Part shown: positions 17,226 to 25,881 of the stretch, piece after piece
How the letters are laid out: each line of letters opens with the position of its first letter
How positions within the stretch are numbered: the stretch's first letter is position 1
NCBI RefSeq assembly: GCF_015207605.1
Contig: NZ_JADEWO010000015.1
Coordinates: forward strand, 62,001 to 126,000
Length of the DNA: 64,000 nt
From: Oculatella sp. LEGE 06141
GTDB taxonomy: Bacteria > Cyanobacteriota > Cyanobacteriia > Elainellales > Elainellaceae
Direction of reading: 5' to 3'
Notes under the pieces: model-generated
What the model was told of the DNA's origin: nothing
The model's input: the letters and a program-made list of their open reading frames with translations, nothing else
The model's database searches: none
Position numbers and translations under genes: made by a program

Positions 17226-18167
17226 TTAAATCAGTGAATCGCTAGAGGACGGCTGCGATTCGAGATAGCGCAAGAAATCGACCAGTTCTTCATCATCCAA
17301 CTCTTGCCGCGATCGCTTGCCGTAGGTTTGCTTTAAGTAGTCCCGGCCCTGTTCTTTTGTCCAGCCGAGACGCTTCATTTCTACCCAAATTTTGGCCAAC
17401 TCATCCGAGCGATCGTTCGGTTCATCTGGAATAGGGCTTTTGGCGGCAGTTGAGCGACGACGAGATGGCTTTTCACCCACCATGTCGATCGGCAGTTGAG
17501 GCGAGGCATCGCCTTGCAACGGATCAGAGTTAAAGTTCATCTCAGCCAGATCGGGTTCCTCGTATGCACCCACCTCCATTTCTGGCAGAGGCGCGTCCGT
17601 GTCGATTATAGAAAACAGGTCGTCCTGCGGCTCGGAATAAGACGGACTGGCAGCAGATGCATGAGACGCATACGGTGCAGGAGCATCCCAGTCCATCAGC
17701 GATGAGGCACTAGGGGCAGGCTCAACCTCAGTTCCATTCATTGCAGTTGAACTCGCCGATCCTGAAAAATCAGCCGTTGACTTAGCCTTAACGGCTCTCA
17801 AACCAGGCGGTGACGCAAGCGGTGGCGGGTCGCTGAGCGGGTCAACCAAACTTAAACCTGAGGCGGAAGCGACTGGTGTGACTGGTGCGACTGGTGTGAC
17901 TGGTGTGACTGGCGCGATCGAGGTCGGTTCAAGCCCCAGGGCGGTTAACGCTCTCACCTTGGCGCGGTCTTCAGCCGCCTCAATATCTGCCGCCGTTGCC
18001 ATGCCCGTCGCTAGAGTGGTGCTACCCATCTGCACCAGCGCTCGGATAACATAGCTACCGTCATGAATGGTGATCAGTTCCGAGACAAGGCTGCCCGTAG
18101 GGTAGCGGCTTTGAAACTGACGAATCAGGGTTTGAACGTGAGAGAAATTAGGTGTCAACGGAATCAA
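17226..18167 (-). CDS. cyanobacterial hypothetical protein, possible Rad52-like N-terminal region
   Basis: 313 residues in three parts. Residues about 1-85: SELITIHDGSYVIRALVQMGSTTLATGMATAADIEAAEDRAKVRALTALG. The pattern (strand, A-x-G-x-A, then I-E-x-A-E-x-x-A-x-x-R-A-L) resembles the N-terminal core of Rad52/ERF-type single-strand annealing proteins. The middle is a long disordered Pro/Ser/Asp linker with a VTPV tandem repeat from a short GT-rich DNA repeat. The C-terminus (VEMKRLGWTKEQGRDYLKQTYGKRSRQELDDEELVDFLRYLE) is a compact helical module. I recall such helical endings in cyanobacterial hypotheticals. Any role in DNA repair is inference. It may be acidic and DNA-mimic-like in the middle. 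Confidence 0.7.
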   Translation of the reverse strand: MIPLTPNFSHVQTLIRQFQSRYPTGSLVSELITIHDGSYVIRALVQMGSTTLATGMATAADIEAAEDRAKVRALTALGLEPTSIAPVTPVTPVAPVTPVASASGLSLVDPLSDPPPLASPPGLRAVKAKSTADFSGSASSTAMNGTEVEPAPSASSLMDWDAPAPYASHASAASPSYSEPQDDLFSIIDTDAPLPEMEVGAYEEPDLAEMNFNSDPLQGDASPQLPIDMVGEKPSRRRSTAAKSPIPDEPNDRSDELAKIWVEMKRLGWTKEQGRDYLKQTYGKRSRQELDDEELVDFLRYLESQPSSSDSLI

Positions 18168-18795
18168 GTCAATGAATGAGCAATGGATTGAACGACAGCA
18201 AATCGTTGCCTCTATTCTAGGAGCAAAGCTACACCTCTGTTTTTGACCGATCGCCCAACCTGGCTTTGCCTACCTCTGCAACCACAATATCTTTACAGAT
18301 CTGCCTTAATCCCCATAGGCTATCGGTGGCTCAGGCTTGATAGTTTGGCAGACGTCCTTCGCCCGAACCCATCGATATCCCTAACCATTAATCCACTGTC
18401 GATGAAAATAAGTCGATGCTGAGACAGGCCGCATTGAATGGCTGAAAGCTTGATAGTCCTTTGATACCACCCTGGTGGCACAGTATGAGGGGCACAGTAT
18501 GAGTGACATGGGAGCAGCGTCCACCCGCCCTGGTTCAGTGCCATTCTGCCATTCCGTTTGCTTTCCAGACAGATTTGTACCTAACAGAGGTTTCCAGGTT
18601 TATTTAGACGTTAAGCTAAGTTAATAGTTATTGGTGTTGGACTCATTTGTTTTTACAGTTGCGCTGTTCAGGTTGAAGCGTTCAAAGCTTGATGTTGAAT
18701 CATTTCAAATGATATTGAACTAAATTGCGCTGACGCAAGGCAATATTATTCAAACACACTTAAATCCACTGTTTGCAAACCTAAACGATTAATTG
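18168..18795. other. long intergenic region with short direct repeats
   Basis: About 630 bp between divergent genes with no convincing ORF. GGCACAGTATGAG is repeated at 18477-18489 and 18491-18503 (14-bp period), and GCTTGATAG occurs near 18338 and 18448. The last 150 bp are AT-rich and likely contain the promoter of the TerC-like gene. No tRNA or known RNA motif was found. Confidence 0.4.
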
Positions 18796-19563
18796 ATGCT
18801 TGATCAACTGCTGGATTACTCACCCAATTTTGGAGTTGACACTCTACTACTGCTACCCGTTCTAATCGCGTTGGAGGCTGTCTTATCGGCTGACAATGCG
18901 ATCGCCCTGGCCGCGATCGCCCGTGGCCTGGAAGACGGTAAGATGCAGCGTCGGGCGCTCGATTTGGGACTGGTTGCTGCTTATGTACTGCGGGTAACGT
19001 TGATTTTAACGGCAACCTGGGTCATTCGCTTTTGGCAGTTTGAGCTGTTGGGTGCCCTCTACCTGCTCTGGTTAGTGTTTCAGTACTTCACGTCCAGTGG
19101 GGACGATGAACATTCCCATCGCGGTGCCCGCTTTGCCTCCCTATGGCAAGCCATTCCGGTCATTGCCCTCACCGATTTAGCCTTTTCGCTCGATAGTGTC
19201 ACAACGGCGATCGCGGTTTCCAACGAACTCTGGCTGGTATTGGCGGGCGGCACGATTGGCGTAATCACACTACGGTTTATGGCTGGGTTGTTTATCCGCT
19301 GGCTCAAGGAGTTTGTTTATCTCGAAGATGCGGGTTATGTAACCGTCGCGCTGGTTGGGTTACGGCTGTTGGTCAGAGTTATCAATCCGGAGTTTGTTCC
19401 GCCCGAATGGGTCATGGTTCCGGCGATTGCCCTGATATTTCTGTGGGGCTTTTCCAAACGGGTTGAAGCACCAGAGCTAGTGGCTCAAGAAGAAATGGCT
19501 CTCAGGCTAGGAACAGAGACAGCAGAGGAGCCAAAAGAAGCGCAAGAGGTGTCGGCAGACTAA
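18796..19563 (+). CDS. TerC family integral membrane protein
   Basis: 255 residues from ATG at 18796. Multi-pass protein with about 7 membrane segments. The two TerC signature helices each carry acidic/amide residues in the membrane: ALEAVLSADNAIALAAIARG (D-N) and DLAFSLDSVTTAIAVSNE (D-S-V). The first extracytoplasmic loop is HSHRGARFASLWQ. TerC-type proteins (YkoY/YceF/Alx) are linked to metal-ion, mainly manganese, efflux and tellurite phenotypes. In plants a thylakoid TerC is needed for membrane-protein insertion. It is monocistronic with its own terminator. Exact role here is unknown. Confidence 0.9.
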   Translation: MLDQLLDYSPNFGVDTLLLLPVLIALEAVLSADNAIALAAIARGLEDGKMQRRALDLGLVAAYVLRVTLILTATWVIRFWQFELLGALYLLWLVFQYFTSSGDDEHSHRGARFASLWQAIPVIALTDLAFSLDSVTTAIAVSNELWLVLAGGTIGVITLRFMAGLFIRWLKEFVYLEDAGYVTVALVGLRLLVRVINPEFVPPEWVMVPAIALIFLWGFSKRVEAPELVAQEEMALRLGTETAEEPKEAQEVSAD

Positions 19564-19600
19564 ACCGCCGCACTGAGTTCGAGCCGCCAATCCGTAGATT

Positions 19601-19629
19601 GGCTTCCCAACAAGGTGGCTTCCCAACAA
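19601..19629. repeat. 16-bp tandem duplication after the TerC gene
   Basis: GGCTTCCCAACAA at 19601-19613 and again at 19617-19629, period 16 bp (with GGT between). It lies between the stop codon and the terminator. Confidence 0.7.
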
Positions 19630-19631
19630 AG

Positions 19632-19665
19632 AAGGTGGGCTGGAATGAACCCAGCCCACCTTTTT
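19632..19665 (+). terminator. rho-independent terminator of the TerC-like gene
   Basis: Stem AAGGTGGGCTGG (19632-19643) pairs with CCAGCCCACCTT (19651-19662) around a short loop; the T-run continues to 19665. Strong and on the plus strand. Confidence 0.88.
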
Positions 19666-19740
19666 GTTTGCCTCACTCTAGCCTCTGTCTCGAAGATGCG
19701 GGCACCCCAAACTGATCTGCTCAAACTGGCTCATGGTTGC

Positions 19741-21747
19741 TTAACGACGCTGCACATGGTTCAAAATGCCTCGGGCGATCGCCTCTGCCATCTTCGTTTG
19801 AAAGGCCGGATCTCTCAATTTAGCAGCATCATCTCGTCCGGTCACAAACCCAACCTCCACCAGCACCGACGGCATAGAGGTGTTCCGAATCACATAGAAT
19901 TGGGCTTGCTTGACACCCCGATTCTGCATCCCTGTACTCTGAATAATGCTGGACTGAATCGACTGAGCCAAATCTCGTCCAGACTGGTGATAAAAGGTTT
20001 CCACTCCATTCACATCAGGTCGGCTCATGCTCAGCGCATTGGCATGAATGCTTACGAACAGGTCAGCATTCGCTCGCTCGGCAATTTGTACCCGTGGAGC
20101 CAGATCTAGCTCTCGATCATCCCGGCGAGTTAGCACGGCTTGAATGCCCTGTCGCTCTAAAATGCTGGCAACCTGTAGCGAAATTGAAGTGGTGATGTCT
20201 TTCTCTCGAAGTCCACCAATGCCAACCGCACCTGGATCTCGACCGCCATGCCCCGGATCAATCACAACAACGAGTCGTTCATTGGGCACCTGAGAAGACG
20301 GCGGCCTGGGTGTTGTGGTACTGGGAGGAGTTGATGCTGGAGGTGGAGCCGTTGCGACCGAAATTGGCAACACCTGTGCTTGCAGGTTTTGCTGGCTGAG
20401 CGATCGCTGAAATGCATTGGCCTCAGCCTGCGTGCGAAATAGCCCCACCTGCATCATCATTTGACCATTCACCGTCGTCCGAAACGCATCAGGTACAGCC
20501 GTTCTCACCCGCGATTGCTCGGTTGCTGTACTGGCTGGTACCACTACTCGATGCGTAAATGCGGTTGAGGGCACGGGGGCAGGAGTCGAGACCGGAGGAG
20601 TCGAGACGGGGGGACTAGTAACGGTAGCAATCGGCATGACTCTGGCTTGCAGATTTTGTTGAACGAGCGATCGCTGCAACGCATCGGCATCCGCCTGTGT
20701 TCGAAACAAACCCGCTTGCATCATCACCTGACCATCAATAGTGGTACGGAAGGCATTGGGCACAATGGTTTTCACCCGTGCTTGCTCCGTGTCTGTACTG
20801 GCTGGCACTACCACACGATGGCTAAAGCCCATAGACGCGGCTAAGGACGATGAAGTTGGGGCAGGAGAGGCACTGGAGGAACCCGGAGTAGGAATAGATG
20901 GACGGGGAGTAGGAGTGATTGGAACCGACGGCAAGGGCGCAGCAGCGACCGGAGGCGTTCCCGAACCAGGAACCGCAGATTGAGGCGGTGGGGGTAACGT
21001 TGGCAGCGTTTGAGAAGGTGCCGGGGCTGGTTGTGCTGCTGGTGGAGTGGCCGCTGGTGGAGTGGCCGTTGGTGGAGTGGCCGTTGGTGGAATGGTTGGT
21101 TGCGCTGCTGGTGGAGTGGCCGCTGGTGGAATGGTTGGTTGCGCTGCTGGTGGCGTAACTGGAGGAGCAGGCGAAGTCGCTCCTACCAAACTGTTGAGGG
21201 ATTGATCCGTGGTGAGATAAATGTGACCAATCGGTTGACCATTATAAACACGCCGAGTCAGCCGCCAACCCGGATTGAGCTGAATTTTGGCAAACCCATC
21301 GGTTAAACCGTTTGTTTTACCAATTTCAATCGGCGCAGCGGTGCGATCGCTATTCGACACAGCAACCAGCTTGATGTCCCCGTTTTGTCGCATCGTGCGA
21401 ATGCTGTAGCGTAATCCCAGATCTTCCCCGGCGACGCGCAACGAGTAGCCGTTGCTGTCGGCATTACGACCGCAAATTCCGGTAAAGTCGAACTTCAACA
21501 GTTCCGGTTCAACAATGGTGGGGCTTGCCCCCGTTTCAGTCCAACACGGACGGCTACTATTTAATTGTTCTAAAATCAGCAGTTTGTGGCCAGTTTGCCC
21601 TGCCGGAGCGGCGATCGCGGCAAACTTGTTTTGATCAACTTCCTGTTGCCCAAATGGAACCGAAGCAGCAGCAGGGTTAAGAGGGGCGAGTGTTCCAACA
21701 CCCGCAGTAGCAGCAACAAAAGCAAGGCGGTGAGCAGCAGATTTCAT
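19741..21747 (-). CDS. N-acetylmuramoyl-L-alanine amidase with duplicated SPOR-like modules
   Basis: 668 residues. Signal peptide about 1-28 (ending PAAASVPF), an N-terminal domain of unknown family (about 30-190), a Pro/Ala/Thr linker (about 195-300), two near-identical 60-residue SPOR-like modules (each with RVVVPAST...AFRTT-GQ-MMQ-GLFRTQA-A-A-QRSL-QQNLQA), a second linker, and Amidase_3 at about 495-668. The zinc ligands and catalytic Glu are visible: DPGHGG, LREKD, SIHAN and VEVGFVTG. It cleaves the amide bond between MurNAc and the peptide stem in the periplasm, as in cell separation or septal nanopore drilling by cyanobacterial AmiC enzymes. The linker is encoded by a repeat-expanded DNA tract. 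Confidence 0.93.
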   Translation of the reverse strand: MKSAAHRLAFVAATAGVGTLAPLNPAAASVPFGQQEVDQNKFAAIAAPAGQTGHKLLILEQLNSSRPCWTETGASPTIVEPELLKFDFTGICGRNADSNGYSLRVAGEDLGLRYSIRTMRQNGDIKLVAVSNSDRTAAPIEIGKTNGLTDGFAKIQLNPGWRLTRRVYNGQPIGHIYLTTDQSLNSLVGATSPAPPVTPPAAQPTIPPAATPPAAQPTIPPTATPPTATPPAATPPAAQPAPAPSQTLPTLPPPPQSAVPGSGTPPVAAAPLPSVPITPTPRPSIPTPGSSSASPAPTSSSLAASMGFSHRVVVPASTDTEQARVKTIVPNAFRTTIDGQVMMQAGLFRTQADADALQRSLVQQNLQARVMPIATVTSPPVSTPPVSTPAPVPSTAFTHRVVVPASTATEQSRVRTAVPDAFRTTVNGQMMMQVGLFRTQAEANAFQRSLSQQNLQAQVLPISVATAPPPASTPPSTTTPRPPSSQVPNERLVVVIDPGHGGRDPGAVGIGGLREKDITTSISLQVASILERQGIQAVLTRRDDRELDLAPRVQIAERANADLFVSIHANALSMSRPDVNGVETFYHQSGRDLAQSIQSSIIQSTGMQNRGVKQAQFYVIRNTSMPSVLVEVGFVTGRDDAAKLRDPAFQTKMAEAIARGILNHVQRR
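21029..21153. repeat. tandem repeat encoding the Pro/Ala/Thr linker of the amidase
   Basis: A stretch made of imperfect copies of GGTGGAGTGGCCG(C/T)T and of a longer unit (TGGAATGGTTGGTTGCGCTGC), read on the plus strand. On the coding strand it gives repeated TPPAAQPTIPPT-type units. All units keep the frame, so the linker length can vary by slippage without breaking the gene. Confidence 0.75.
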
Positions 21748-22306
21748 CCCTAGTTGTCAAATCCTGAGGCAGTTTGCAATCGGCTAAAGGAAGGAGGCGG
21801 TTCCTCATCAAGCCTGCATTTATCCTCTATCAGAGACACTCAAATCTAGGCCAGATTGGTTCTAGTTGTTAATCTGGACATCTTTTTGCGTTTTTTCCGG
21901 ATATAAAAAATTAGGGTCAACCCTGGTTCAATAAAGCATTTCAGGTGTGCGACCAGACCACTACTGCAATGTATCGAAACACAGTTAAGAGGGCGATCGC
22001 AAATTTGGCACGCGGTCGGGCACCTATAAAACAAAAAATCGTCCCCCGTATGGTGAGAGACTCTGGCGCTGCATCTATGGATCTAGTTTAGCGGAACTAA
22101 ATTTTTCGTGGAACCGTCGCTGGTTCATCGAACGAACTGTCACAGTTCACAGCCGCAGTTGGGTTACTTCCCTAACTTCAATTAAGCCATGCACGATTAC
22201 GGACAACCCTAGCCAAACTTTGTGGAAATTCTGTGAGGAAACAAGAGAGGGCACTCCTATCGGAATGCCCCGTCGTCTGCACAATACAGATTGAACAAAA
22301 CTAATG
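21748..22306. other. intergenic region between the amidase and ndk genes
   Basis: About 560 bp; contains the amidase promoter region near 21750-21850 and the ndk terminator hairpin at 22249. A 62-codon minus-strand frame near 21846-22034 has no recognisable features and I do not call it. Confidence 0.4.
22241..22270 (-). terminator. terminator downstream of ndk
   Basis: On the minus strand GGGCATTCC-GATA-GGAGTGCCC (one mismatch) is followed by TCTCTTGTTT. It lies 37-66 bp beyond the ndk stop. Confidence 0.7.
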
Positions 22307-22756
22307 CTATTCGTAAATCCAGGGAGTGATGGTGGGTTGCCAGCTTGCGAGTTCTTCGTCTTTAAACCAGAGGCCAATCTCTTGCTGAGCCGTTTCCGGC
22401 GCATCGGAACCGTGAATCAAGTTGCGACCAATGCTCACTCCAAAATCTCCCCGAATGGTACCGGGTTCAGCCGTCAAAGGATTGGTTGCCCCAATCAGTT
22501 TACGAGCAGAGGCGATCACACCCTCGCCTTCCCAAACCATTGCCACAACAGGGCCAGAGGTGATGAAGTCCACCAGTCCAGCAAAAAACGGTCTTTCTCG
22601 GTGAACACCATAGTGTTGTTCGGCCAGTTCGCGGCTGACACTCACCAGCTTTAAGCCCACCAGGGTAAAGCCTTTCGTTTCAAATCGGCGAATGATTTCG
22701 CCTACAATGGCTCGCTGTACGCCATCGGGCTTGACTGCAATGAATGTGCGTTCCAA
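22307..22756 (-). CDS. ndk: nucleoside diphosphate kinase
   Basis: 149 residues, the usual bacterial length. It transfers the gamma phosphate between nucleoside triphosphates and diphosphates through a phospho-His intermediate. The N-terminus [15 protein letters not shown] and the active-site block [14 protein letters not shown] with His115 are diagnostic. Other conserved parts are [11 protein letters not shown] and [11 protein letters not shown]. Start at ATG 22756. It is monocistronic with its own downstream hairpin. Confidence 0.97.
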   Translation of the reverse strand: MERTFIAVKPDGVQRAIVGEIIRRFETKGFTLVGLKLVSVSRELAEQHYGVHRERPFFAGLVDFITSGPVVAMVWEGEGVIASARKLIGATNPLTAEPGTIRGDFGVSIGRNLIHGSDAPETAQQEIGLWFKDEELASWQPTITPWIYE

Positions 22757-23121
22757 GAGTGACTCCTATCAATTCAATGAATGCGCCAAATTCAGATTAC
22801 CTCAGAAGGTTTCTGAAAATTTCAGAAGCCTAGCAACTGCCATCTTCTCATATCCCTTTCAAACCGTTAGCGATCGCACCATGCAGGTCAAGACGCAAGC
22901 TATCACGACTTTACGGGCGTTGGGGATCGCTGTAGCTTGCCAGGGTATTGCTTAGTCATACGCTAATGGGCGATCGCATCCGGTTAGTGGGTGGCCGATT
23001 AGCTTTAACCTTCAGTTAACCAAAACCTTTGTCTGTCCGTAGCTACAGCCTTTTATTTACCCTTTTTATTTAATGGAATTACGTTAAACTGGCTAATCGA
23101 TGCATCAAAAGGGAGAACGGC
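22757..23121. other. divergent promoter region of ndk and speA
   Basis: About 365 bp with no supportable ORF. The stretch just upstream of speA (23040-23100) is AT-rich. No riboswitch or terminator recognised. Confidence 0.4.
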
Positions 23122-25095
23122 ATGGGGCAGTCAAACAGCGTACCGGTTGAACTAGACCAGAGCGCAGCGGGGCACATCCCCGTTGCAACCGAAACGCAAC
23201 TCGCCCGCCGCTGGACGATTGAAAACAGTGAAGAACTCTACCGCATTACCGGGTGGGGAGAGCCTTATTTTTCAATTAACGCCGCCGGGCACATCACCGT
23301 TTCTCCCAAGGGCGATCGCGGTGGCTCGTTAGATTTATTTGAGTTAGTCAATGCACTGAAGCGACGCAACTTGGGGTTGCCGCTGTTGATTCGCTTTTCT
23401 GATATTTTAGAAGACCGGATTGAGCGGCTCAACGCCTGTTTTTCCAAAGCGATCGCCCGTTACAACTATGCAGGTGTCTATCGGGGCGTGTTTCCAGTCA
23501 AGTGCAACCAGCAGCGTCATTTGGTAGAAGACCTGGTTCGCTTTGGTAAACCGCATCAGTTTGGGCTGGAAGCTGGCTCCAAACCAGAATTGCTAATTGC
23601 CCTGGCAACGCTCAATACGCCCGATGCCCTGCTGATCTGCAACGGTTACAAAGACCAGGAGTATATTGAAACCGCTATGCTCGGTCAACGGCTGGGGCAT
23701 ACGCCGATTATTGTGCTAGAGCAAATCGAAGAAGTTGAATTTGTTATTGAAGCCAGCCGCAAGCTGCAAATTCAGCCAGTGCTGGGGGTTCGCGCTAAGT
23801 TGAGCGCTAAAGGAATTGGGCGGTGGGGCGCGTCGGCGGGCGATCGCGCCAAGTTTGGGCTAACCATTCCCGAAATGATCCGTGCCGTTGAGCAACTGCG
23901 TCAGGCCAATATGCTGGATTGTCTCCAGCTATTGCATTTCCACATCGGCTCACAGATTTCGGCCATCTCGGTCATCAAAGATGCCATTCGGGAAGCCAGC
24001 CAGATTTATGTTGAACTCGCCAAACTGGGTGCCAACATGAGGTATCTAGATGTGGGTGGCGGCCTGGGTGTAGACTACGACGGTTCCAAAACCAATTTCT
24101 ACGCCTCCAAAAACTACAACATGCAAAACTACGCTAACGACGTAGTGGCAGAGATGAAAGAAGCCTGCGAGGAGCGGGGCTTAACCGTGCCCACGTTAAT
24201 TAGCGAAAGCGGACGTGCGATCGCGGCTCATCAATCTGTTCTGGTGTTTGACATTTTGGGCACCAGTGAGGTGATGGCTGAAATGCCAGAACCGCTCACC
24301 GATCGCGAACACCTGATTATTCGCAACCTCTACGAAACCTATAACTCCATCAAAGTCGATAACTACCAGGAAGCCTACCACGACGCAACCCAGTTCAAAG
24401 ACGAAGCCCTCAGTTTGTTTGGGTTTGGTTATGTGAGTTTGACCGAACGGGCAACCGCAGAGCGGCTGTATTGGGCGTGCTGCCAAAAAATACTGGCGAT
24501 CGCGCGTCAGCAAGAATACGTCCCCGACGACCTGGAAGATCTAGAAAAGATCATGGCATCGATCTACTACATCAATCTATCGGTGTTTCAATCTGCTCCC
24601 GATAGTTGGGCGATCGATCAGCTCTTTCCCATCATGCCGATCCATCGGCTGGCAGAAGAACCCACCTGTCGCGCCACGCTGGCAGACCTCACCTGCGACA
24701 GCGACGGCAAGATCGATCAGTTTATTGATCTGCGAGATGTGAAATCGGTCTTAGAACTCCACCCGCTTAAACCAGAGGAGCCATATTACCTGGGTATGTT
24801 TTTGGGAGGGGCTTATCAAGAAACGATGGGCAATCTGCATAATTTATTTGGCGACACCAATGCGGTTCACATTCGCCTGACTCCCAAGGGCTACCAGATT
24901 GAACATGTAGTTAAAGGCGATACGATGCGAGAAGTATTGGGCTACGTGCAATATGACGTAGAAGACCTGCTTGAAAACATTCGTCGCCAGTCAGAACATG
25001 CGCTGCAAGAAAAGCGAATTACGCTAGAGGAATCACAGCTACTGCTACAAAACTATGAACGCAGTTTGAGCAGTTACACGTATCTGTCAGCTTGA
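23122..25095 (+). CDS. speA: biosynthetic arginine decarboxylase
   Basis: 657 residues, the length of SpeA. A PLP-dependent fold III (alanine-racemase-like) decarboxylase converting arginine to agmatine for polyamine synthesis. Lys127 in RGVFPVKCNQQ is the Schiff-base lysine. The phosphate-binding region is LDVGGGLGVDYDG, the GFGYVS block lies mid-protein, and DLTCDSDGKIDQ carries the Cys-Asp active-site pair. LISESGRAIAAHQSVLVFDI is also conserved. ATG at 23122 with GGGAG upstream. Three 13-bp tandem repeats follow the stop. Confidence 0.97.
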   Translation: MGQSNSVPVELDQSAAGHIPVATETQLARRWTIENSEELYRITGWGEPYFSINAAGHITVSPKGDRGGSLDLFELVNALKRRNLGLPLLIRFSDILEDRIERLNACFSKAIARYNYAGVYRGVFPVKCNQQRHLVEDLVRFGKPHQFGLEAGSKPELLIALATLNTPDALLICNGYKDQEYIETAMLGQRLGHTPIIVLEQIEEVEFVIEASRKLQIQPVLGVRAKLSAKGIGRWGASAGDRAKFGLTIPEMIRAVEQLRQANMLDCLQLLHFHIGSQISAISVIKDAIREASQIYVELAKLGANMRYLDVGGGLGVDYDGSKTNFYASKNYNMQNYANDVVAEMKEACEERGLTVPTLISESGRAIAAHQSVLVFDILGTSEVMAEMPEPLTDREHLIIRNLYETYNSIKVDNYQEAYHDATQFKDEALSLFGFGYVSLTERATAERLYWACCQKILAIARQQEYVPDDLEDLEKIMASIYYINLSVFQSAPDSWAIDQLFPIMPIHRLAEEPTCRATLADLTCDSDGKIDQFIDLRDVKSVLELHPLKPEEPYYLGMFLGGAYQETMGNLHNLFGDTNAVHIRLTPKGYQIEHVVKGDTMREVLGYVQYDVEDLLENIRRQSEHALQEKRITLEESQLLLQNYERSLSSYTYLSA

Positions 25096-25100
25096 GCGTA

Positions 25101-25139
25101 TTGACTTGCAAAGTTGACTTGCAAAATTGACTTGCAAAA
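25101..25139. repeat. 13-bp tandem repeat, three copies, after speA
   Basis: TTGACTTGCAAA(G/A) at 25101-25113, 25114-25126 and 25127-25139, directly behind the speA stop. Copies two and three are identical; copy one differs at the last base. No dyad symmetry, so not a terminator. Confidence 0.85.
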
Positions 25140-25199
25140 CAGAGGCGATCGCTTCAACTCGTTTAAGAGGTTGTTTTAAAGCAGCAAATGCACTGCATT

Positions 25200-25241
25200 G
25201 TCCCCTACATTCCCCCGAATTGGGGGACTTTGAAACATCCT
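25200..25241. repeat. degenerate dispersed repeat (CCCCCGAATTGGGGGACTTTGAAA type)
   Basis: The core TTCCCCCGAATTGGGGGACTTT is a GC-flanked palindrome of a kind I recall as scattered in many cyanobacterial genomes. A related, more decayed version lies at 26461-26540 in this window. It is between speA and the zinc-ribbon gene and may act as a terminator for either strand. Confidence 0.5.
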
Positions 25242-25291
25242 CTTCATCCATTTAGTGATGCATCAGCACACCATTAATGCAATCACAAGGA

Positions 25292-25504
25292 TTACAGCAA
25301 CACAACAATCAAGCCAAACAGCAACAGAATAGCCACCAAAGACGGGTAATCTATTGTTCTAAGTTCTGCCGTATCCTGTCTAAAGCCGCACGACAAACAG
25401 TAGAATTGATTCGAATTTTGTTGCACCAGTGCCTGTCTGGAACAGTTTGGACATTGATGCAATTGATGCAACGGTTCATGAGCCTGTAAACTCTCAGTTC
25501 TCAT
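25292..25504 (-). CDS. small zinc-ribbon membrane protein
   Basis: 70 residues from ATG at 25504, with GGAGAG about 9 nt upstream. Contains a zinc ribbon HQCPNCSRQALVQQNSNQFYCLSCG (two CxxC pairs) followed by a single hydrophobic C-terminal helix (LVAILLLFGLIVVLL), so it is probably tail-anchored with the ribbon in the cytoplasm. I recall similar short ribbon-plus-helix proteins in cyanobacteria; function unknown. Confidence 0.75.
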   Translation of the reverse strand: MRTESLQAHEPLHQLHQCPNCSRQALVQQNSNQFYCLSCGFRQDTAELRTIDYPSLVAILLLFGLIVVLL

Positions 25505-25881
25505 AACCAACTCTCCAGTCGAGGTTTCTGTTGATTAGTGAAAACGACCACTCCATTCGTGACAATCCCTGCTCGCTCAACGGGCGTTGAGTAACGATTG
25601 TTCACAATCGGTGGCTTGCTGAAGAGAACCATGGACTCCCAATAACTTATCCGTCTATGCAGCAACGCCGAAATTAATTGCGTTCAATACTGTCCAGCTC
25701 GTAGACTTACACTTCAAATCCTGACGATCGAAATCTTTTCCACCTGTATCAACCCTCATTAACCGAAAAAGTGCAGCTTGGTTAGAACTGCACTTTTTCA
25801 GGGTTATGAAGGGTGTAACCTGACAGACAAAATGGTTATTCTCACAATGATGTTCGTGAACTTAAGTAAACAACCTATTCG
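25505..25881. other. intergenic region with a bidirectional hairpin
   Basis: About 375 bp without a supportable ORF. It contains the promoter for the zinc-ribbon gene and the hairpin at 25766-25798 that ends the 25882 gene. Confidence 0.4.
25766..25798 (-). terminator. rho-independent terminator downstream of the 25882 gene
   Basis: AAAAAGTGCAG (25766-25776) pairs perfectly with CTGCACTTTTT (25788-25798) around an 11-nt loop. It is symmetrical with a T-run on both strands. The upstream gene on the minus strand ends 84 bp away. Confidence 0.85.

Noticed and set aside
18320-18544. 74-codon minus-strand ORF in the 18.2-18.8 kb intergenic region
   Set aside because: Contains a tandem repeat and many Cys/His without a motif; base composition does not resemble coding sequence nearby.
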